From: Bathymodiolus brooksi
Lineage: Eukaryota > Mollusca > Bivalvia > Mytilida > Modiolidae
DNA: 64,000 nucleotides
Direction of reading: 5' to 3'
NCBI GenBank assembly: GCA_963680875.1
Contig: OY804579.1
Coordinates: 80,589,095 to 80,653,094, forward strand
Part shown: piece by piece, positions 33,046 through 44,364 of the stretch
Position numbering within the stretch: position 1 is the first letter of the stretch
How the letters are laid out: each line of letters starts with the position of its first letter
Notes under the pieces: model-generated
Told to the model about the DNA's origin: nothing
Seen by the model: the letters and a program-made list of their open reading frames with translations, nothing else
Databases searched by the model: none
Translations under genes and position numbers: made by a program

Positions 33046-34295
33046 GATTAAACACATGCTTGAAAATAATTTTTTCCAGCACCTTGCTTACACAAGAAAG
33101 TAAAGAAATAGGTCTATAGTTAGACGGTAAAGATTTGTCTCCATTTTTAAACAAAGGGATTACATGGGCGATTTTCCAGTCCGATGGAAATACTTTTTCA
33201 CGTAAGGATTTATTAAATAAACTACACAATGGTTTCGATATCTCCTCCTTTACAGACACCAACATCCTATTACTAATTATATCGGGACCAACAGCTTTAT
33301 TAGCATTAAGAGTACATAACATATCGATTACTTCTTGTTCAGTAACGATAACGTGGGATAGAATATTTTCACATCTGTCATGAAAATCTGGCAAGACAGC
33401 ATCATCGTCGTTCAACTTGATAATCGAGCAAAAATATTTGTTCAAAACATTGGATTTCTGAGTGGCATCATATGCCAAATTAAAATTATTGAATGGATCA
33501 TGGAGTGGAGGTAACTCATTCGTGAAGCGGTCATTTTTAAGTAACATGTGAATTGTTTTCCAATACATTTTGCTATTTACTGTTTTGAGATCATCAAGAT
33601 GTTCGTTAATATTATTGTAAAACCGTTGTTTCGCCTGTTTCTTTAAGTTATTAAATTTGTTTCTTTGTGTTTTAATTTTTTTTTCGGCTGTTTCCGTTTT
33701 CGTCCTAAAAAATATTTGCCGTAGTCTGTCTCGTTTACGCGATTCACGGCGTAAATCCGAATCGAACCAAACTTTATCATCACTACGAATGGTTACCTCC
33801 CTTGTAGGAATGCACGTTTTTGCTATATTAAGAAATGTTTTAGTAAAGTTTGAACATGCCGAGTTAATATCAATTTCTGCATCAATCACGTTTCCCCAGT
33901 CTGTTTCAGTTATTTTGTTTTTCATAAGTAAATAGTCCCCCCTCTTATAATCCCAGATGGTACGCTGAAAGGTTTTCCTGTTACAATAGCCACAGTCTAT
34001 ACTGACATAAGTGCCGTCATGGTCACTTATTTCCCTGTCAATAGGTATTGTATCACAATCAATAACCGGTATTGAATCGGTAATTAAAATTGGGTCCAAT
34101 AGAGATGTGTTACTTGATCGTGCATCGAAGTGTGTAGGTTTATTTATTATATTAACTAATCCGTTGATGACAAGAATGTCATTAACGTTATGAGGAAGAT
34201 TACCAAGAAAATTGTTGTTCATATCTCCCAAACAGATAATATTATTGTTCTCATCATGAGCCTGCTTAAGCATATGCTCAAAATATTGCCAGTAA

Positions 34296-34570
34296 CAGGG
34301 GCGGATCCAGGGGGGGGGGGGAGGGGCGCACCCGGCGCGCGCCCCCTAAAATTGGAAAAAATAAGATTTTTTGGCGTAAAATCGTGATTTTTCACACGAA
34401 ATACCCCAAACATTTTCGCGCCTCCCTCCGCAATTGGAATAAATAGGATTTTTTGTCGTAAAATCGTGATTTTTCACACGAAATACCCCAAAATGTTTCG
34501 CGTCTTCCTCCGCTCGCCGCGATTTTTTTAAGTGCGCCCCCCTAACTTGAAATCCTGGATCCGCCCCTGA
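34296..34570. mobile_element. 275-bp MITE-like insertion in the LINE
   Basis: Ends CAGGGGCGGATCCAGG (34296) and CCTGGATCCGCCCCTG (34570), flanked by AGTAA on both sides. Internally it has a poly-G run and two direct copies of a stretch with GTAAAATCGTGATTTTTCAC. Removing it rejoins the LINE reading SHIYYWQYFEHML. Confidence 0.75.
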
Positions 34571-35213
34571 GTAATAAATATGAGATTGTCTCTCAGATCT
34601 GTAATTTATATTTATTAAAATATTATGTAATTTTGTCTTAAGCTCGTACCACATACTTTCAACATGTTCATGTTCTAAATCCAACCTCCTAGTCAAATTT
34701 ACACAACTTTTATGATACGTAATAATTCCACCCCCTCTTGAATCCCTATTTTTCCTACTTGGTGTTTCAAAATCCTCGATAATAATATCGCTGTCTAATA
34801 CTTGATTTATCTAGATGGGTCTCAGTACAAAATACAATGTCGAACTCTTCGATAATATCAGCTATATAATTAAGTTTATTTCTGAGACTTCTAATGTTGC
34901 AATGGAAGATGGACAATATATTTTCATTCGCAATATTGGATGTGCCTCCTGGGCCAGGGTTTATTTCAACATCGCCAGATAATAACAATAAGCTGATGAG
35001 AAGCAAGTTAAATGAGATAACAGAGTATGTAGATCTGAACCTGGTCAACGCAGTCCTACATAATGCATGTACATATAATATTAACCAATGTAAAATGTCA
35101 TATAAATTGAAAGATACAATCAGTTTAACTTTTCTACATCCAGCCATACCTATTTTATGATAAAACAACCCAATTACAATTATATGTGCTACAATACCAT
35201 TACCCATTATCAA

Positions 35214-37085
35214 AAATAAACAACATTACATAAGAAAAATTGGGTTGCTTTATTAGTACAAGTAGACAACAGTCATAATACAGGAAAAACATGAAAATAA
35301 ACTTCAAATGGTCGCACTGTAGGTATCGAGTGAAAAACATAAGGAAAAGAAAATACATGTATATACAAGATGCAAAGGAAACTTTTTCCATCGATCTTGT
35401 ATGGATGGAATTTTAAGTAAGCAAAAATAGGGAAATTGCTAAGTAATTCAAATTATTAATATTGTTTGATCTAAATTCACTAGATCACCATCATTTAAAA
35501 GAAGAGAATTACATATTATATATATATATATATATACATGCCAAAGAAAAAAAATATATATGCAAAAATAATATCCATACATTATACATATACGTATAGA
35601 TTCATACAAATACACATACACACACAAACATATTGTATAATAGGACGAATTGTATATTCTTTTTGAAAACAATTCGGGTTTACTGTTAGCCGTCCCGTTT
35701 GATTACATGATTACATTGTTACGGTCGGTCAACCATGAATTTCAATTTCAATGCCTTGAAGTGAATCAGTCGAGTTCACCTTGAATGTAAATTGTACTTT
35801 TGATAACATTGCATTTAATGTTGGTTTTCTTTTGGGTTTTTTTTCCAAAGAAAACAGCAACAAATAATACATGTAGGTTTAGCCAAATCCTGGTTCATTT
35901 ATAATGCGTAATTGACATAGTATATTGGGATTTATCCGTTGTTTTTCATGCCTCTTTTTTAGAAGCAGGGGTATTATTATGTATGCGTATTTAAGTGTTC
36001 ATACATTCAGAATAAATAGCTATGTGGTTAAGCGTGCTGGGTGAGGTGGATTTAAATGACCAATACGACATTGAATGTACAATTGCTTGATTGTTTATAA
36101 ACATGCGGTAAACGTGACTGTGCTTATATACACATACACGTGGTTGCGTTATTTTCTTGTAACCAAATGAATAGTATCTACTAAATAAGTAAATCTATAT
36201 ACATGTAGCTATAGGTCGGATAGCTGTAGCATCATTGACCTCGAGTATGTGCTAACAGCTATTCGACCTATATCATTATTATATTCAGTAGATAAATGTC
36301 TTTTTTTTTCTTTTCTTTTTTTAATAAATAGTAGGCAAGTCAGGGTTCATTTTATAATGTGTGGTCAACAGATCTAGAACATGTTGAAATTTACATTATT
36401 AATATTGCAATACGTGTAAAATCAGTTGCTTTTCATGCCTCTTTTTCTTTCTTTTTCTTTTCTTTTTTTTTCTTTTGGCAAATCTATATGTAAACGCGTT
36501 CATATAAACAAACAACTCTTAGGTTACTCAGTAGAGCATGATAGATGAGATGGATTTAAATGACCAATACAAACTATTATATATATAGTGTATTTAAATT
36601 GTTATATTTGGATAACAACACAATAATGAGTGTGTAATGTTTGTATACCTGCGGTATATTTGTATACAAATGCACGTGGTCGAGTTATTTATGTTTCAGT
36701 TTTATTTCATGTCACTCTTTGTATGATGTTTGTGGCACATCTAAAGTATATATAGGCGAATTAATATATATTTTTATACAAAAAACTTGTAGGTAGAGCA
36801 ATTTATTTTCGCAGTGAAGCATGATGGCCGAGATGAATTTAAATGACCAATACAAAATATAATGTATTTAAATAACGATACACTATTGCCATGATTGCGT
36901 GAATACTGTTTGTAATCATGCGGTATATATGTATAAACAAATGCACGTGGTCGAGTAATGTATGTAAAGAAGGGACAAAATGGGTAACAAAGTAAATAAG
37001 CAAATTGGTACTTATGACAAATTAAAAGTAAAGCATAGTGTTCACATTGTGAGTTCAAATATAAAACAGCAATCATCATTTCAAT
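35214..37085. repeat. Degenerate ~0.5 kb tandem repeats between LINE ORF1 and ORF2
   Basis: The block GATTTAAATGACCAATAC recurs near 36051, 36552 and 36837. Around it recur GCGGTA, TGCACGTGGTCGAGTTAT-like and TTTTCATGCCTCTTTTT blocks. These look like two to three diverged units, perhaps promoter monomers of the element that carries ORF2. An 18-bp inverted repeat (one mismatch; TATAGGTCG outer end) lies at 36210-36271 and a TA microsatellite at 35518-35536. Confidence 0.5.
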
Positions 37086-37952
37086 TTAATTTAGAGAACC
37101 AAGAGCAAGTCTGTCAACATCTTCTAGGTTCCTACCAACTTTAGTACCCGAATGTTCGCTCTTCTTCACAATGATGGAACCATCATGAGTCCAGTAGGAG
37201 TGAACTTTGTTGTTTATTCGATGGGTATTCAGACGTTTTAACATGTCATATCTGTGTTTGGTGAGGTTTTCACATATGAATATTTTGTCCTTGTTTCCTT
37301 TGAGTTTTTTTTTATTACTGAAGACCATTGCTCGTTATCTGTAGGTGAGGAACCTGACAATAATTGAGATTTTGCCATCTCTAGATTGACCTATTGGATG
37401 AGATCCGCCTATGTCATTAAGATTGAGCTTAACACCAAGCTGATTTTTACAGATTTGGAGGACAATAGAGTCAGTATCAATGGGTTGGATAATGTCACCA
37501 TTACTGTTAGTTAGAACTCTGACATTGTTGAATCTCAGACTTGTTCGTCTACTGTATTGTTCCTGTTCTTCAACCCTTTCCTCGACTTTGTCCAACTTGT
37601 CTTGTAATGTCTGAATAATTGTGTTTTGTTTGTCAATTTCTTCTCTTTGTAAGTTAAGTACATGGTGAGCACTTTGGATTTTTTCAATGTGTGGGAGAAG
37701 GCTATCGTCTACCATTTTTTTCAGAGTGGGTTTAATTGACTCAATGACTTTCTGACTTATCATAGGTATCAGTTGGTCCATACATTTTTGATTTTGTAGG
37801 GTGGCACAAACGACGTGCGACAACTGAACAACTGTATCATCTTGTACTTCTGAACAGGGTGGTGGATCAGAGTTGGATGCAAGTCTACTAGGGTGTTCAG
37901 GTGTGGTAGGACTAGAGTTTAATCTGGCTTGTTTCTGCACTTGGAGTAACAA
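37086..37952 (-). pseudogene. LINE ORF1 (coiled coil plus RRM-like), one stop codon
   Basis: About 290 codons on the minus strand, interrupted only by TAA at 37335-37337. Layout: a Pro/Ser-rich N-terminus, a coiled coil (about residues 90-140, with NTIIQTLQDKLDKVEERVEE), then QYSRRTSLRFNNVRV and IIVRFLTYR, typical of the RNA-binding fold. After the stop comes VFSNKKKLKGNKDKIFICEN, then LTKHRYDMLKRLN, typical of the C-terminal domain. ORF1 proteins coat LINE RNA. The rest reads as intact, so the inactivation is recent. Confidence 0.75.
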
Positions 37953-37978
37953 ACCAGATTAAACTCTAGTCCTACCAG
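37908..37978. repeat. Snap-back inverted repeat at the LINE 5' end
   Basis: Perfect 23-bp arms (outer ends GGTAGGACTAGAG and its complement) at about 37909-37931 and 37956-37978. The inner arm is ORF1 coding sequence and the outer arm is its inverted copy at the element boundary. This fits template switching during insertion. Confidence 0.7.
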
Positions 37979-38755
37979 GAAATGTTTTCAACAGTAAAAC
38001 TTCATTGCAGTGATTAAATAGCACATTGATTCAGTTGTAGTAAAAGGGAACACCTATTTGTATACTAAGTGAGCGATTCAGGCTCCTGGAAGCCTATGTT
38101 TGTTTTCTATAAGGTTGATTAATTGAGTTCAACAATTCACAACAAATGTAAAACTTTATGCATAAATGAGGGAAGAATAAGATAAATGTGGCAGCGACTG
38201 TCACTGCCACTGGACAAGTATAGTAAATAAGGTTATTGGGACGATAACAAAAAAGCATTGTGTAGCAGCTACAATGTACCACTATTTCGCAATCTACAAA
38301 GTGATCTTTAAGTACAATAGTCGAGGCACTCTCAATACCCTATAGTGCTGTGGATCTTTGTGGACTGAACCACGGGGACTGTCCACATCTGCTCAACTAC
38401 ATGTATAAATAGAAACATCGTATATATTTCTATTCTGATATTGCTCATAAAACTTGAAATTGAAGTCTCATACTTTTTAATACTCCCGTTTCCTCCAACA
38501 ATAAAACTGACCGCCACGATAGAACTGAAATATTGGTGAAAGTGGCGTTAAACACCATCCACCTCATACTTTTAAATTGTGCTAATAAAAAACTATAATA
38601 AACAACCAGTCCGTGGCATTGCCAATTGAATACGAAGGGAAAAGAATATTTGTATTACACTACGATAGGAACACATTTTTGTTCGCTTTATGTATTTTGC
38701 TGTTAAATGACCAGGGTTGCTCCTTGTACCAATGTTTCCAGACAATAACAAATTT
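37979..38755. other. Unassigned unit sequence
   Basis: Shared with unit 2 at 62444-63228. It contains a SINE tail at 38486-38559 and a short minus-strand frame (38094-38282) whose unit-2 copy has a stop. Confidence 0.4.
38486..38559 (+). mobile_element. SINE tail fragment
   Basis: Only the last 74 bp of the SINE, from CCGTTTCCTCC to AAACACCATCC. Unit-2 copy at 62957-63030. Confidence 0.7.
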
Positions 38756-39600
38756 AGTTTATTTTCTTGCATCGAAGCAAAGTATTACATTGTATGTTCC
38801 AGCTATATCACAATATAATCGAATGCACTGCCCTTTATATAATATTCATAGGCAACAACTTGTTGATTCCTTTAATGAACTTAACATATAATTTACTATT
38901 CAAACCACTCTTTATGGAAGCGAAACCTCTGATTATAATCAGAATGTAAAACCTTTTCGTGCGGTACATTCCTTTATTAAGCGGAGCAAACAATTTGATA
39001 ATAATATAGTAATATATATTTAATTCTTTTTAAACATTTTAAACTATATTCTCACATATGATGGACATGATTGGAAATATCGGTACTAAACCTCTCACAT
39101 GACTAAATTAAATTAACTTATTGATATTATATTTATAATTTATTTTGTTTTATGAATATATACATGTATATATAATGTCATAAATCTCATATTTTCACTA
39201 TGATTACCTACTGCATGCTAATAAAAATTTTCGGAAATGAATTAAGTATTTAAATTAGATTGAGAGGTAATAAATCTAGCAACATCGTACACTGATAGCA
39301 CTTTTAGATAGCAACTAAGTGTATTAAAAAAATAAGGAGATCTCATATCAGCCAAAATTGTCGATAAAATCTAATCAATGTTAATTACTTATCAATAACT
39401 AAATATATGAGATTTCTGACTGCTATTGTATACTGGAGTTATTTCCCTTTGAGTATGAACTTCTATATTGTGTGTTGTAAATATTAACTGCATGCATTGT
39501 TGATTGTTGCTGTTGCCTTGTGTATGGAGAAGATTTATATAGGCTATTGCCTTCTATCCAATCCATTTCATTTATTTATGAGTAAAATATGTTTAAATTA
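38755..39600 (+). mobile_element. 5'-truncated LINE 3' end, copy 2 (unit 1 only)
   Basis: About 850 bp absent from unit 2, which joins the flanks at about 63226-63245. It encodes CPLYNIHRQQLVDSFNEL and RAVHSFIKRSKQFDNN, then the same 3' untranslated sequence as at 28640-29340, ending near ATTTATGAGTAAAATATG. It inserted after the duplication, or only on one haplotype. Confidence 0.75.
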
Positions 39601-40206
39601 ATATAGTCGAATGGTAATTATCCTATAGTGAAAACAACATATTTATTCCTTTGTATATATTTTTTTTATTGAAAAGGTTAAAATGTACTTTTGGTGTATT
39701 GAAATATAGATTTATTAGTTTAAAAATGTTAAGCATATCTTTATATTTCGACTTTCATATAAGTACTATTTTTTTTATGTAAAGCAGAACGAATGTCTTT
39801 TAAATCTGGATAAAACAATTCCTATAAGTATTTTTGATAGTTTTCAATATCAAATTGTTGTAGTAAGTCGATACTTATAAACTAAACTTTCAATAGTAAT
39901 AATTTTTGCATATTTATGATCATAAAACAAAACCTTTCTGAAATCATGGAATTTTCTTCACACAAATAGTAGAAAATATGCTTAGGAAAACAGCGAAGTA
40001 AGTTGAATATATTTGTAAATTTCTGGTATGTATTTAAAATATCCATGCTAAAAGTGGTCTATAAAGTGTTTGACATTTAAGAGTTATTTTTATTTAGTCC
40101 CAAATTAATTAATTTACCATAAAATGCAAAAATGTTCATGATATATATGTACAAAACAACTGAAGAATATTGAAGCCATAAACACTATGACCCCGACATG
40201 CTATTG
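39601..40206. other. Probable 3' untranslated or flanking sequence
   Basis: AT-rich, shared with 63240-63830, directly downstream of the minus-strand stop at 40207. It would hold the 3' untranslated region of the membrane-protein gene; no AATAAA was assigned. Confidence 0.35.
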
Positions 40207-40437
40207 TCAATGTTCATCAATTTGTTCTATTTGGACGTCGTCATATATATCATGAGATAATTCTTCCATGCCAACAATATCGTGAGGTTCATCCCAGGCT
40301 TCTACATCACCATTCTGAAAAGGGTTCACTTCACCATCATTGTGTCGATGATGAACATCGACACGTGCTAATGGTGCAGCGTGTTGGTTAATGGCGGGCT
40401 GTTTGGAGGAATGTTTTTGAATCGTTTGCTTGATCTT
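40207..40437 (-). CDS. Terminal exon: acidic cytoplasmic tail of a membrane protein (unit 1)
   Basis: Acceptor tttgatttcag before 40437; 231 bp in phase 0 to TGA at 40207-40209. It encodes 76 residues starting KIKQTIQKHSSKQPAINQHA and ending in an acidic stretch with GMEELSHDIYDDVQIEQIDE. IYDDV is a candidate phosphotyrosine or SH2-binding site. In unit 2 (63831-64000) the exon differs by a net 21 bp in the middle, a multiple of 3, and keeps the frame and the tyrosine motif (YEEV). That pattern argues for selection on protein. It joins the membrane exon at 41162 in phase. Confidence 0.65.
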   Translation of the reverse strand, partial: KIKQTIQKHSSKQPAINQHAAPLARVDVHHRHNDGEVNPFQNGDVEAWDEPHDIVGMEELSHDIYDDVQIEQIDEH

Positions 40438-40599
40438 CTGAAATCAAATATAATACAAAGTGACTTTATTGCACTATTATTTGTTCAGAAGTAAGTGTCA
40501 TTGCATAATACATTGGTTTATCCGATAAACTTTGGTTAATAACATGTACGAAAAGATATTATGATTCGATTGAAATGATTAATTTGCCAACCATATAAA

Positions 40600-40680
40600 T
40601 TTTCCTTTTGGCCATTGGACATATTGTTTGTCCATCGATTTACGGCTTCTGACTACTCCTTTGGTTTCTTCAAACTGTTC
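40600..40680 (+). repeat. R2 fragment
   Basis: Only the end of R2 (TTTGGCCATTG, TACGGCTTCTGACTACTCC, TTTGGTTTCTTCAAACTG). Within the putative last intron. Confidence 0.45.
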
Positions 40681-40740
40681 TACTACAGTATTCTCACTGC
40701 ATACAGAATTGTTCCAATATATCTTCGGAACCTTCAGTGT

Positions 40741-40871
40741 ACTCTATACAACATTATGTGATAAAGCTTGTCAGTGACTTGCGGCAAGTCGGTGGTTTTC
40801 TCTGGTTTCCCCCACCAATAAAACTGACCGCAACGATATGACTGAAATATTGTTGAAAGTGGCGTGAAACT
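40741..40871 (+). mobile_element. SINE, head-truncated
   Basis: Starts at ACTCTATACAACATTATG and runs to GAAAGTGGCGTGAAAC. In the putative last intron of the membrane-protein gene. Confidence 0.75.
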
Positions 40872-41161
40872 AACCCTTCGGAACCTCTCCCTAAGTGACT
40901 AGATATATTGAATGCATCGGATATACACACGAAGACTTAAACGAAAGGTGTCATTCATATAGTCTTTAACGTTTGTAGAAAGTGTTCCACTCACGAAATC
41001 CGTTGTGCATAACGACGACACCGTTTTGCAATAACATGGCGGTGAGTTTTGTAAATACTCATGAAATAAATTGTCATAAATTCACTAAATAAAAATATTA
41101 TGGAATACAATAACACAGAACAAAAATGGGGTTATGAATATTTGTTATTTAATATAGATAC

Positions 41162-41235
41162 CTTAATATGACAATAAGCTACCATGACTACAATACATAA
41201 CACCAGTAATACGACATTTACAACTATAATCACAA
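41162..41235 (-). CDS. Transmembrane exon
   Basis: A long T-rich tract and gcag acceptor before 41235, and donor AAG|GTATCT at 41162; 74 bp, phase 1 to 0. It encodes VIIVVNVVLLVLCIVVMVAY followed by CHIK, one membrane helix with a short basic stop-transfer start. Phase 0 at its end fits the tail exon at 40437, and phase 1 at its start fits the stalk exon at 42861. The intron to the tail is 724 bp and contains a SINE. Confidence 0.6.
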
Positions 41236-41356
41236 CTGCAAAAAAAAACAAAAAAAAACTAAAATAAAAAAACCAAATAAACATAATTAGCATAAACTTA
41301 CAAAAATGTACAATGTCATAATACAAGAGGTACAAAATCATCCCCTACCCCCGCCT

Positions 41357-41472
41357 TGACAGTGACTTGCGGAAGGTGGGTGGTTTTCTCAGGGTACTCT
41401 GGTTTCCTCCGCCAATAAAATTGACCGCAACAATACAACTGAAATATTGTTGAAAGTGGCGTTAAACACCAT
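41357..41472 (+). mobile_element. SINE, head-truncated
   Basis: Starts at CTTGACAGTGACTTGCGGAA and ends AAACACCATATAACC. Confidence 0.75.
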
Positions 41473-41826
41473 ATAACCCTAAATCACGTTTAATAATCAC
41501 TTCAACAAGGCGCCATACAAAAAATATGAAGTTTTTACTTGCTCCTAACTATTACAACGAGATTCGTTGTTCTTCCTATAATAGTGGGCGTTATGTTTAT
41601 GACATTTGTCAAGTTAAACTTAGAGATCTATCTGGTACTAAAGCTAATCAATCAGAAATTGAAAGACAATGCTGTTTATGTCAATGGACGCACATAAACT
41701 GAAAACAAACAAATTGACCAGAATTTAATCACCATGTTTTGCTTGATTTATTCCATTTAGAGTTTTAGATGGTACTAATAAAGTCAATCAATCAGATTAT
41801 TAGTATTTCATTATTATATAAGGGTT

Positions 41827-41943
41827 ATGGTGTTTAACGCCACTTTCAAAAATATTTTAGTTATATCGTGGCGGATACCGGAGCACTGATTGCACAGGTA
41901 GTTGTAAATCTAATTACCATACGATCACGACCACGATAGCCTC
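41827..41943 (-). mobile_element. SINE with internal deletion
   Basis: The tail (to TATATCGTGGCGG) is joined directly to the head (GAGCACTGATTGCACAGG), losing the middle of about 130 bp. Confidence 0.75.
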
Positions 41944-42024
41944 TATTATATAGGTACAACACACAATACTATAACAACAAAAGCACCAATCAAGTTCTCT
42001 GACTATCATGTCCCTTCATGAGAC

Positions 42025-42262
42025 ACACTATATAGTGACAGCCGGAAACTTTGAGCCGTAATGAAAGGGGGAGGTTTGGCGCTTTAAAATCTGATTCAGC
42101 CCACCATTTCTTTAGAAATGCCTGTACCAAGTCAGGGTCATTACGGTTTTCACAGTTTTCCGGTTGTTGACTGATTTTGTCTGTTTATAGAATTATGAGT
42201 TTTGACTTTCCCTTTGTAAGATTGCTCGGAGTTCGGTAATTTTGTTATTACCCTTATTCAAT
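42025..42262 (+). repeat. Dispersed repeat R1
   Basis: A well-preserved copy from ATAGTGACAGCCGGAAAC to TTGTTATTACCCTTATTC. In a putative intron. Confidence 0.65.
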
Positions 42263-42860
42263 ATAAAGAACTTTCCTCTGAAAGAGTTCGAATTGTCTGC
42301 TACACATAAAATAAAATGAGTTATTATCCCAGATATTAAATTCTACATGCATTGTTGTTTTTCATCTTCAGCCATCTTTGTTTTCTTGTCAATATGTCAA
42401 TTGTTTTCAGCTATAAAGTCCCAACTATCGTTTACGTTTAGACTTCTAACCATTAACCATTAATCATTATTGACAAGATATGTTTGGGAGAGGAGTAGGA
42501 TTGGACCAGACACTGTGTGTGTAAAGTGGGAAAGTTCTAGGAGTGGACTGCAAAGTGAGGGGAACAGGTTTTCGGTGTGGTTTGGAAATCGGGGGATGAG
42601 GAGGGGGTATTCGGTGGGGGTGGAAGAACAAGTTTTTAAAACTATCGAAAAAAAAAAAAAAAATTGTACCCTTATTATACCATTTTCTGTTTGGAAAATA
42701 ATTTATTTTGCTTCCATGCTAGCAAATTCAGCTTTTTCTCCAATTTGTGCTCTCAAAAGTAGTTACCCCCTTACCAACTGCTCCAACGCCCCTGTTTGTG
42801 TGTCTGGTCCATGTACACTCGTTATTTCATTAAGCTTATCTTTGATGTACCCTTATATAC

Positions 42861-42959
42861 CTGGTTTACTGTTTTTAACATTTGTGGTTTGTCGTATACT
42901 AGCATCGTTGTCAATAGTAACTGGAGTCGCCGTATCTGTCAACGTAGTCAAACCTGATT
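42861..42959 (-). CDS. Stalk exon of the membrane protein
   Basis: Acceptor tctattccag before 42959 and donor CCAG|GTATAT at 42861; 99 bp, phase 1 to 1. It encodes 33 residues rich in Thr, Ser, Asp and Asn (SGLTTLTDTATPVTIDNDAS, then IRQTTNVKNSKP), as expected for an extracellular stalk. It lies directly upstream of the membrane exon in compatible phase. An open frame on the other strand across this region is a shadow. Confidence 0.5.
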
Positions 42960-43207
42960 CTGGAATAGAATGAAAGCAAACAATACTACACTAGCTGGAC
43001 AGTTCCAAAATGTAATCCAAGAATCGTAGAGGATAAATCGATACCCCTAACACACATATACATGACCACTCGCCTTCCTTGCTTGGTATAAACACTTCAA
43101 ATAAAATGGGCGGAGTTGGGCTAGTTTTATGTGTCCAAGAGGCATCCAACTTCCAACTGATTTTGCATAGACAAAAACACACGGCGGATACATGGATATA
43201 TTTTTAC

Positions 43208-43318
43208 CTCTTCACGATTTGACCAATCTTTTGTTCTTTCTTCTATAGCTATAACCTTTGTAATAAACCCAAGAAATCCACATTGAGCGATGCCGAATAT
43301 TACTAAGGTCTTTAAAAC
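43208..43318 (-). CDS. Possible exon with a hydrophobic segment
   Basis: Donor GAAGAG|GTAAAAATA at 43208. In the frame ending in phase 0 it reads LKTLVIFGIAQCGFLGFITK, then VIAIEERTKDWSNREE, a membrane helix or signal peptide followed by charged residues. If an ATG at 43320-43322 is the start, one T in a run of four would have to be surplus. If instead catgag is an acceptor, it is a phase 1-to-0 membrane exon of another gene. Unresolved. Confidence 0.25.
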
Positions 43319-44290
43319 TCATGTTGACCGATACAATAAAGTAAAAAACAAAAATACCATACAGTGAGAACAGTTCCTAAATCTAATAGGAAAATCGTAT
43401 AAACAGAGGCAAAGTCGATAGCACTAACACACACATATATGACCAAGCAATACGAGTGGCGTGATTAAATTGTGTTACACTTAATGAGTCAAAATTGTTA
43501 GAGGTATAGTGAAGGCAACAAGCTATATACAAAAACTAAAGTTAGTTATGAGCTTTCCATTTATATGTAGCAGCATTCCAGCAGCACCTGCATATGGTGT
43601 ATACATCTTTCAGTTGATACGATAATCAAGAGCTTGTGGCTCCTATCATAGTTTCCTTCATATTGGGTTGGATCTAACAAGGAAGCTACTGAAGCAAGGT
43701 TTCCCAGTGATTAAGTTGAAAGTTGCACGGTCGCCACCATGCCTTGGTTAATTGCTACGAAGTATCTATGTCACAAGTGACTAAGAATGTGTTCCATTTG
43801 TCATAATCACAATCTGGTTCTTTCCTCATTCATGACTTGTCACCAGATTTATAATAAGAGTAACACGACGGGTACCACTTTCTAAGGAACCAGTTTACAG
43901 TGAAATACTTCAATGGTAAAGAACACTTCATACAATTTACTACATAAATAATATCATTACCTTCCGATTTGTCTGTCTGTAATGGAAGTGATATTTCTTC
44001 AGCGATCAATATCTACATAGTAATGCTGTGTTTAGCATTTGCTATGTGGAAAAAGTGGTCAGAGTCATGCACTCTGCCTGTCAATCTGGCCACTATTTTC
44101 ACAATGAATGTTCAGTAATTGATATATTATTTCGAAAAGTGTCAATAATATACAGTGTTTAAGTACCTTTCTGTATATTTAGAAAACAGATAAGACAACT
44201 TCATACTTTTGATTTCATTTTTGTTGGGAGGGGATGCTAATAGAGTTAAGAGTTCAAATGATGCAAGCGTTTTGGTGATGATATACTATT
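43319..44290. other. No gene seen
   Basis: AT-rich and unassigned; falls beyond the part of unit 2 that lies in the window. Confidence 0.35.
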
Positions 44291-44364
44291 GACAATAATC
44301 TTATCTCCTATTGTTATTGTATCCTTCTGTTACACATTCAAATCATACTGCTTACTCTTCGCGA

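Larger units (their letters stand above)
32822..35213 (-). pseudogene. LINE ORF2: 2A-like peptide, endonuclease, start of reverse transcriptase
   Basis: From 35213 on the minus strand come a hydrophobic N-terminus, then SGDVEINPGPG (about 34944-34976), then endonuclease motifs: NIRSLRNK, ETHLD, then GDMNNNFL (34223) and ISDHDGTY (34027). Reverse transcriptase begins with NKAVGPD (33290) and NYRPISLLSCVSKVLEKI (33125). It stops at about 33060, where a 15-bp minisatellite and unrelated sequence take over. One frameshift lies near 34800 and a MITE-like insertion at 34296-34570. The element lacks its 3' half, which is unusual because LINEs normally lose the 5' end. Confidence 0.75.
23194..37978. 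mobile_element. Transposon island absent from unit 2
   Basis: Between CAAACAAAGCTTC (ends 23193; unit 2 62341) and a GGAAA-GTTTTCAACAG point (37979; unit 2 62444), unit 1 has 14.8 kb while unit 2 has about 100 bp of unrelated sequence. Everything recognisable inside is mobile: foldback elements, a palindromic transposon, a 2.9 kb TIR element and LINE pieces. The right edge is the 5' end of a minus-strand LINE. Confidence 0.75.

Noticed and set aside
42470..42973. 167-codon plus-strand frame
   Set aside because: It contains a poly-A run and low-complexity sequence and lies opposite a splice-bounded stalk exon.
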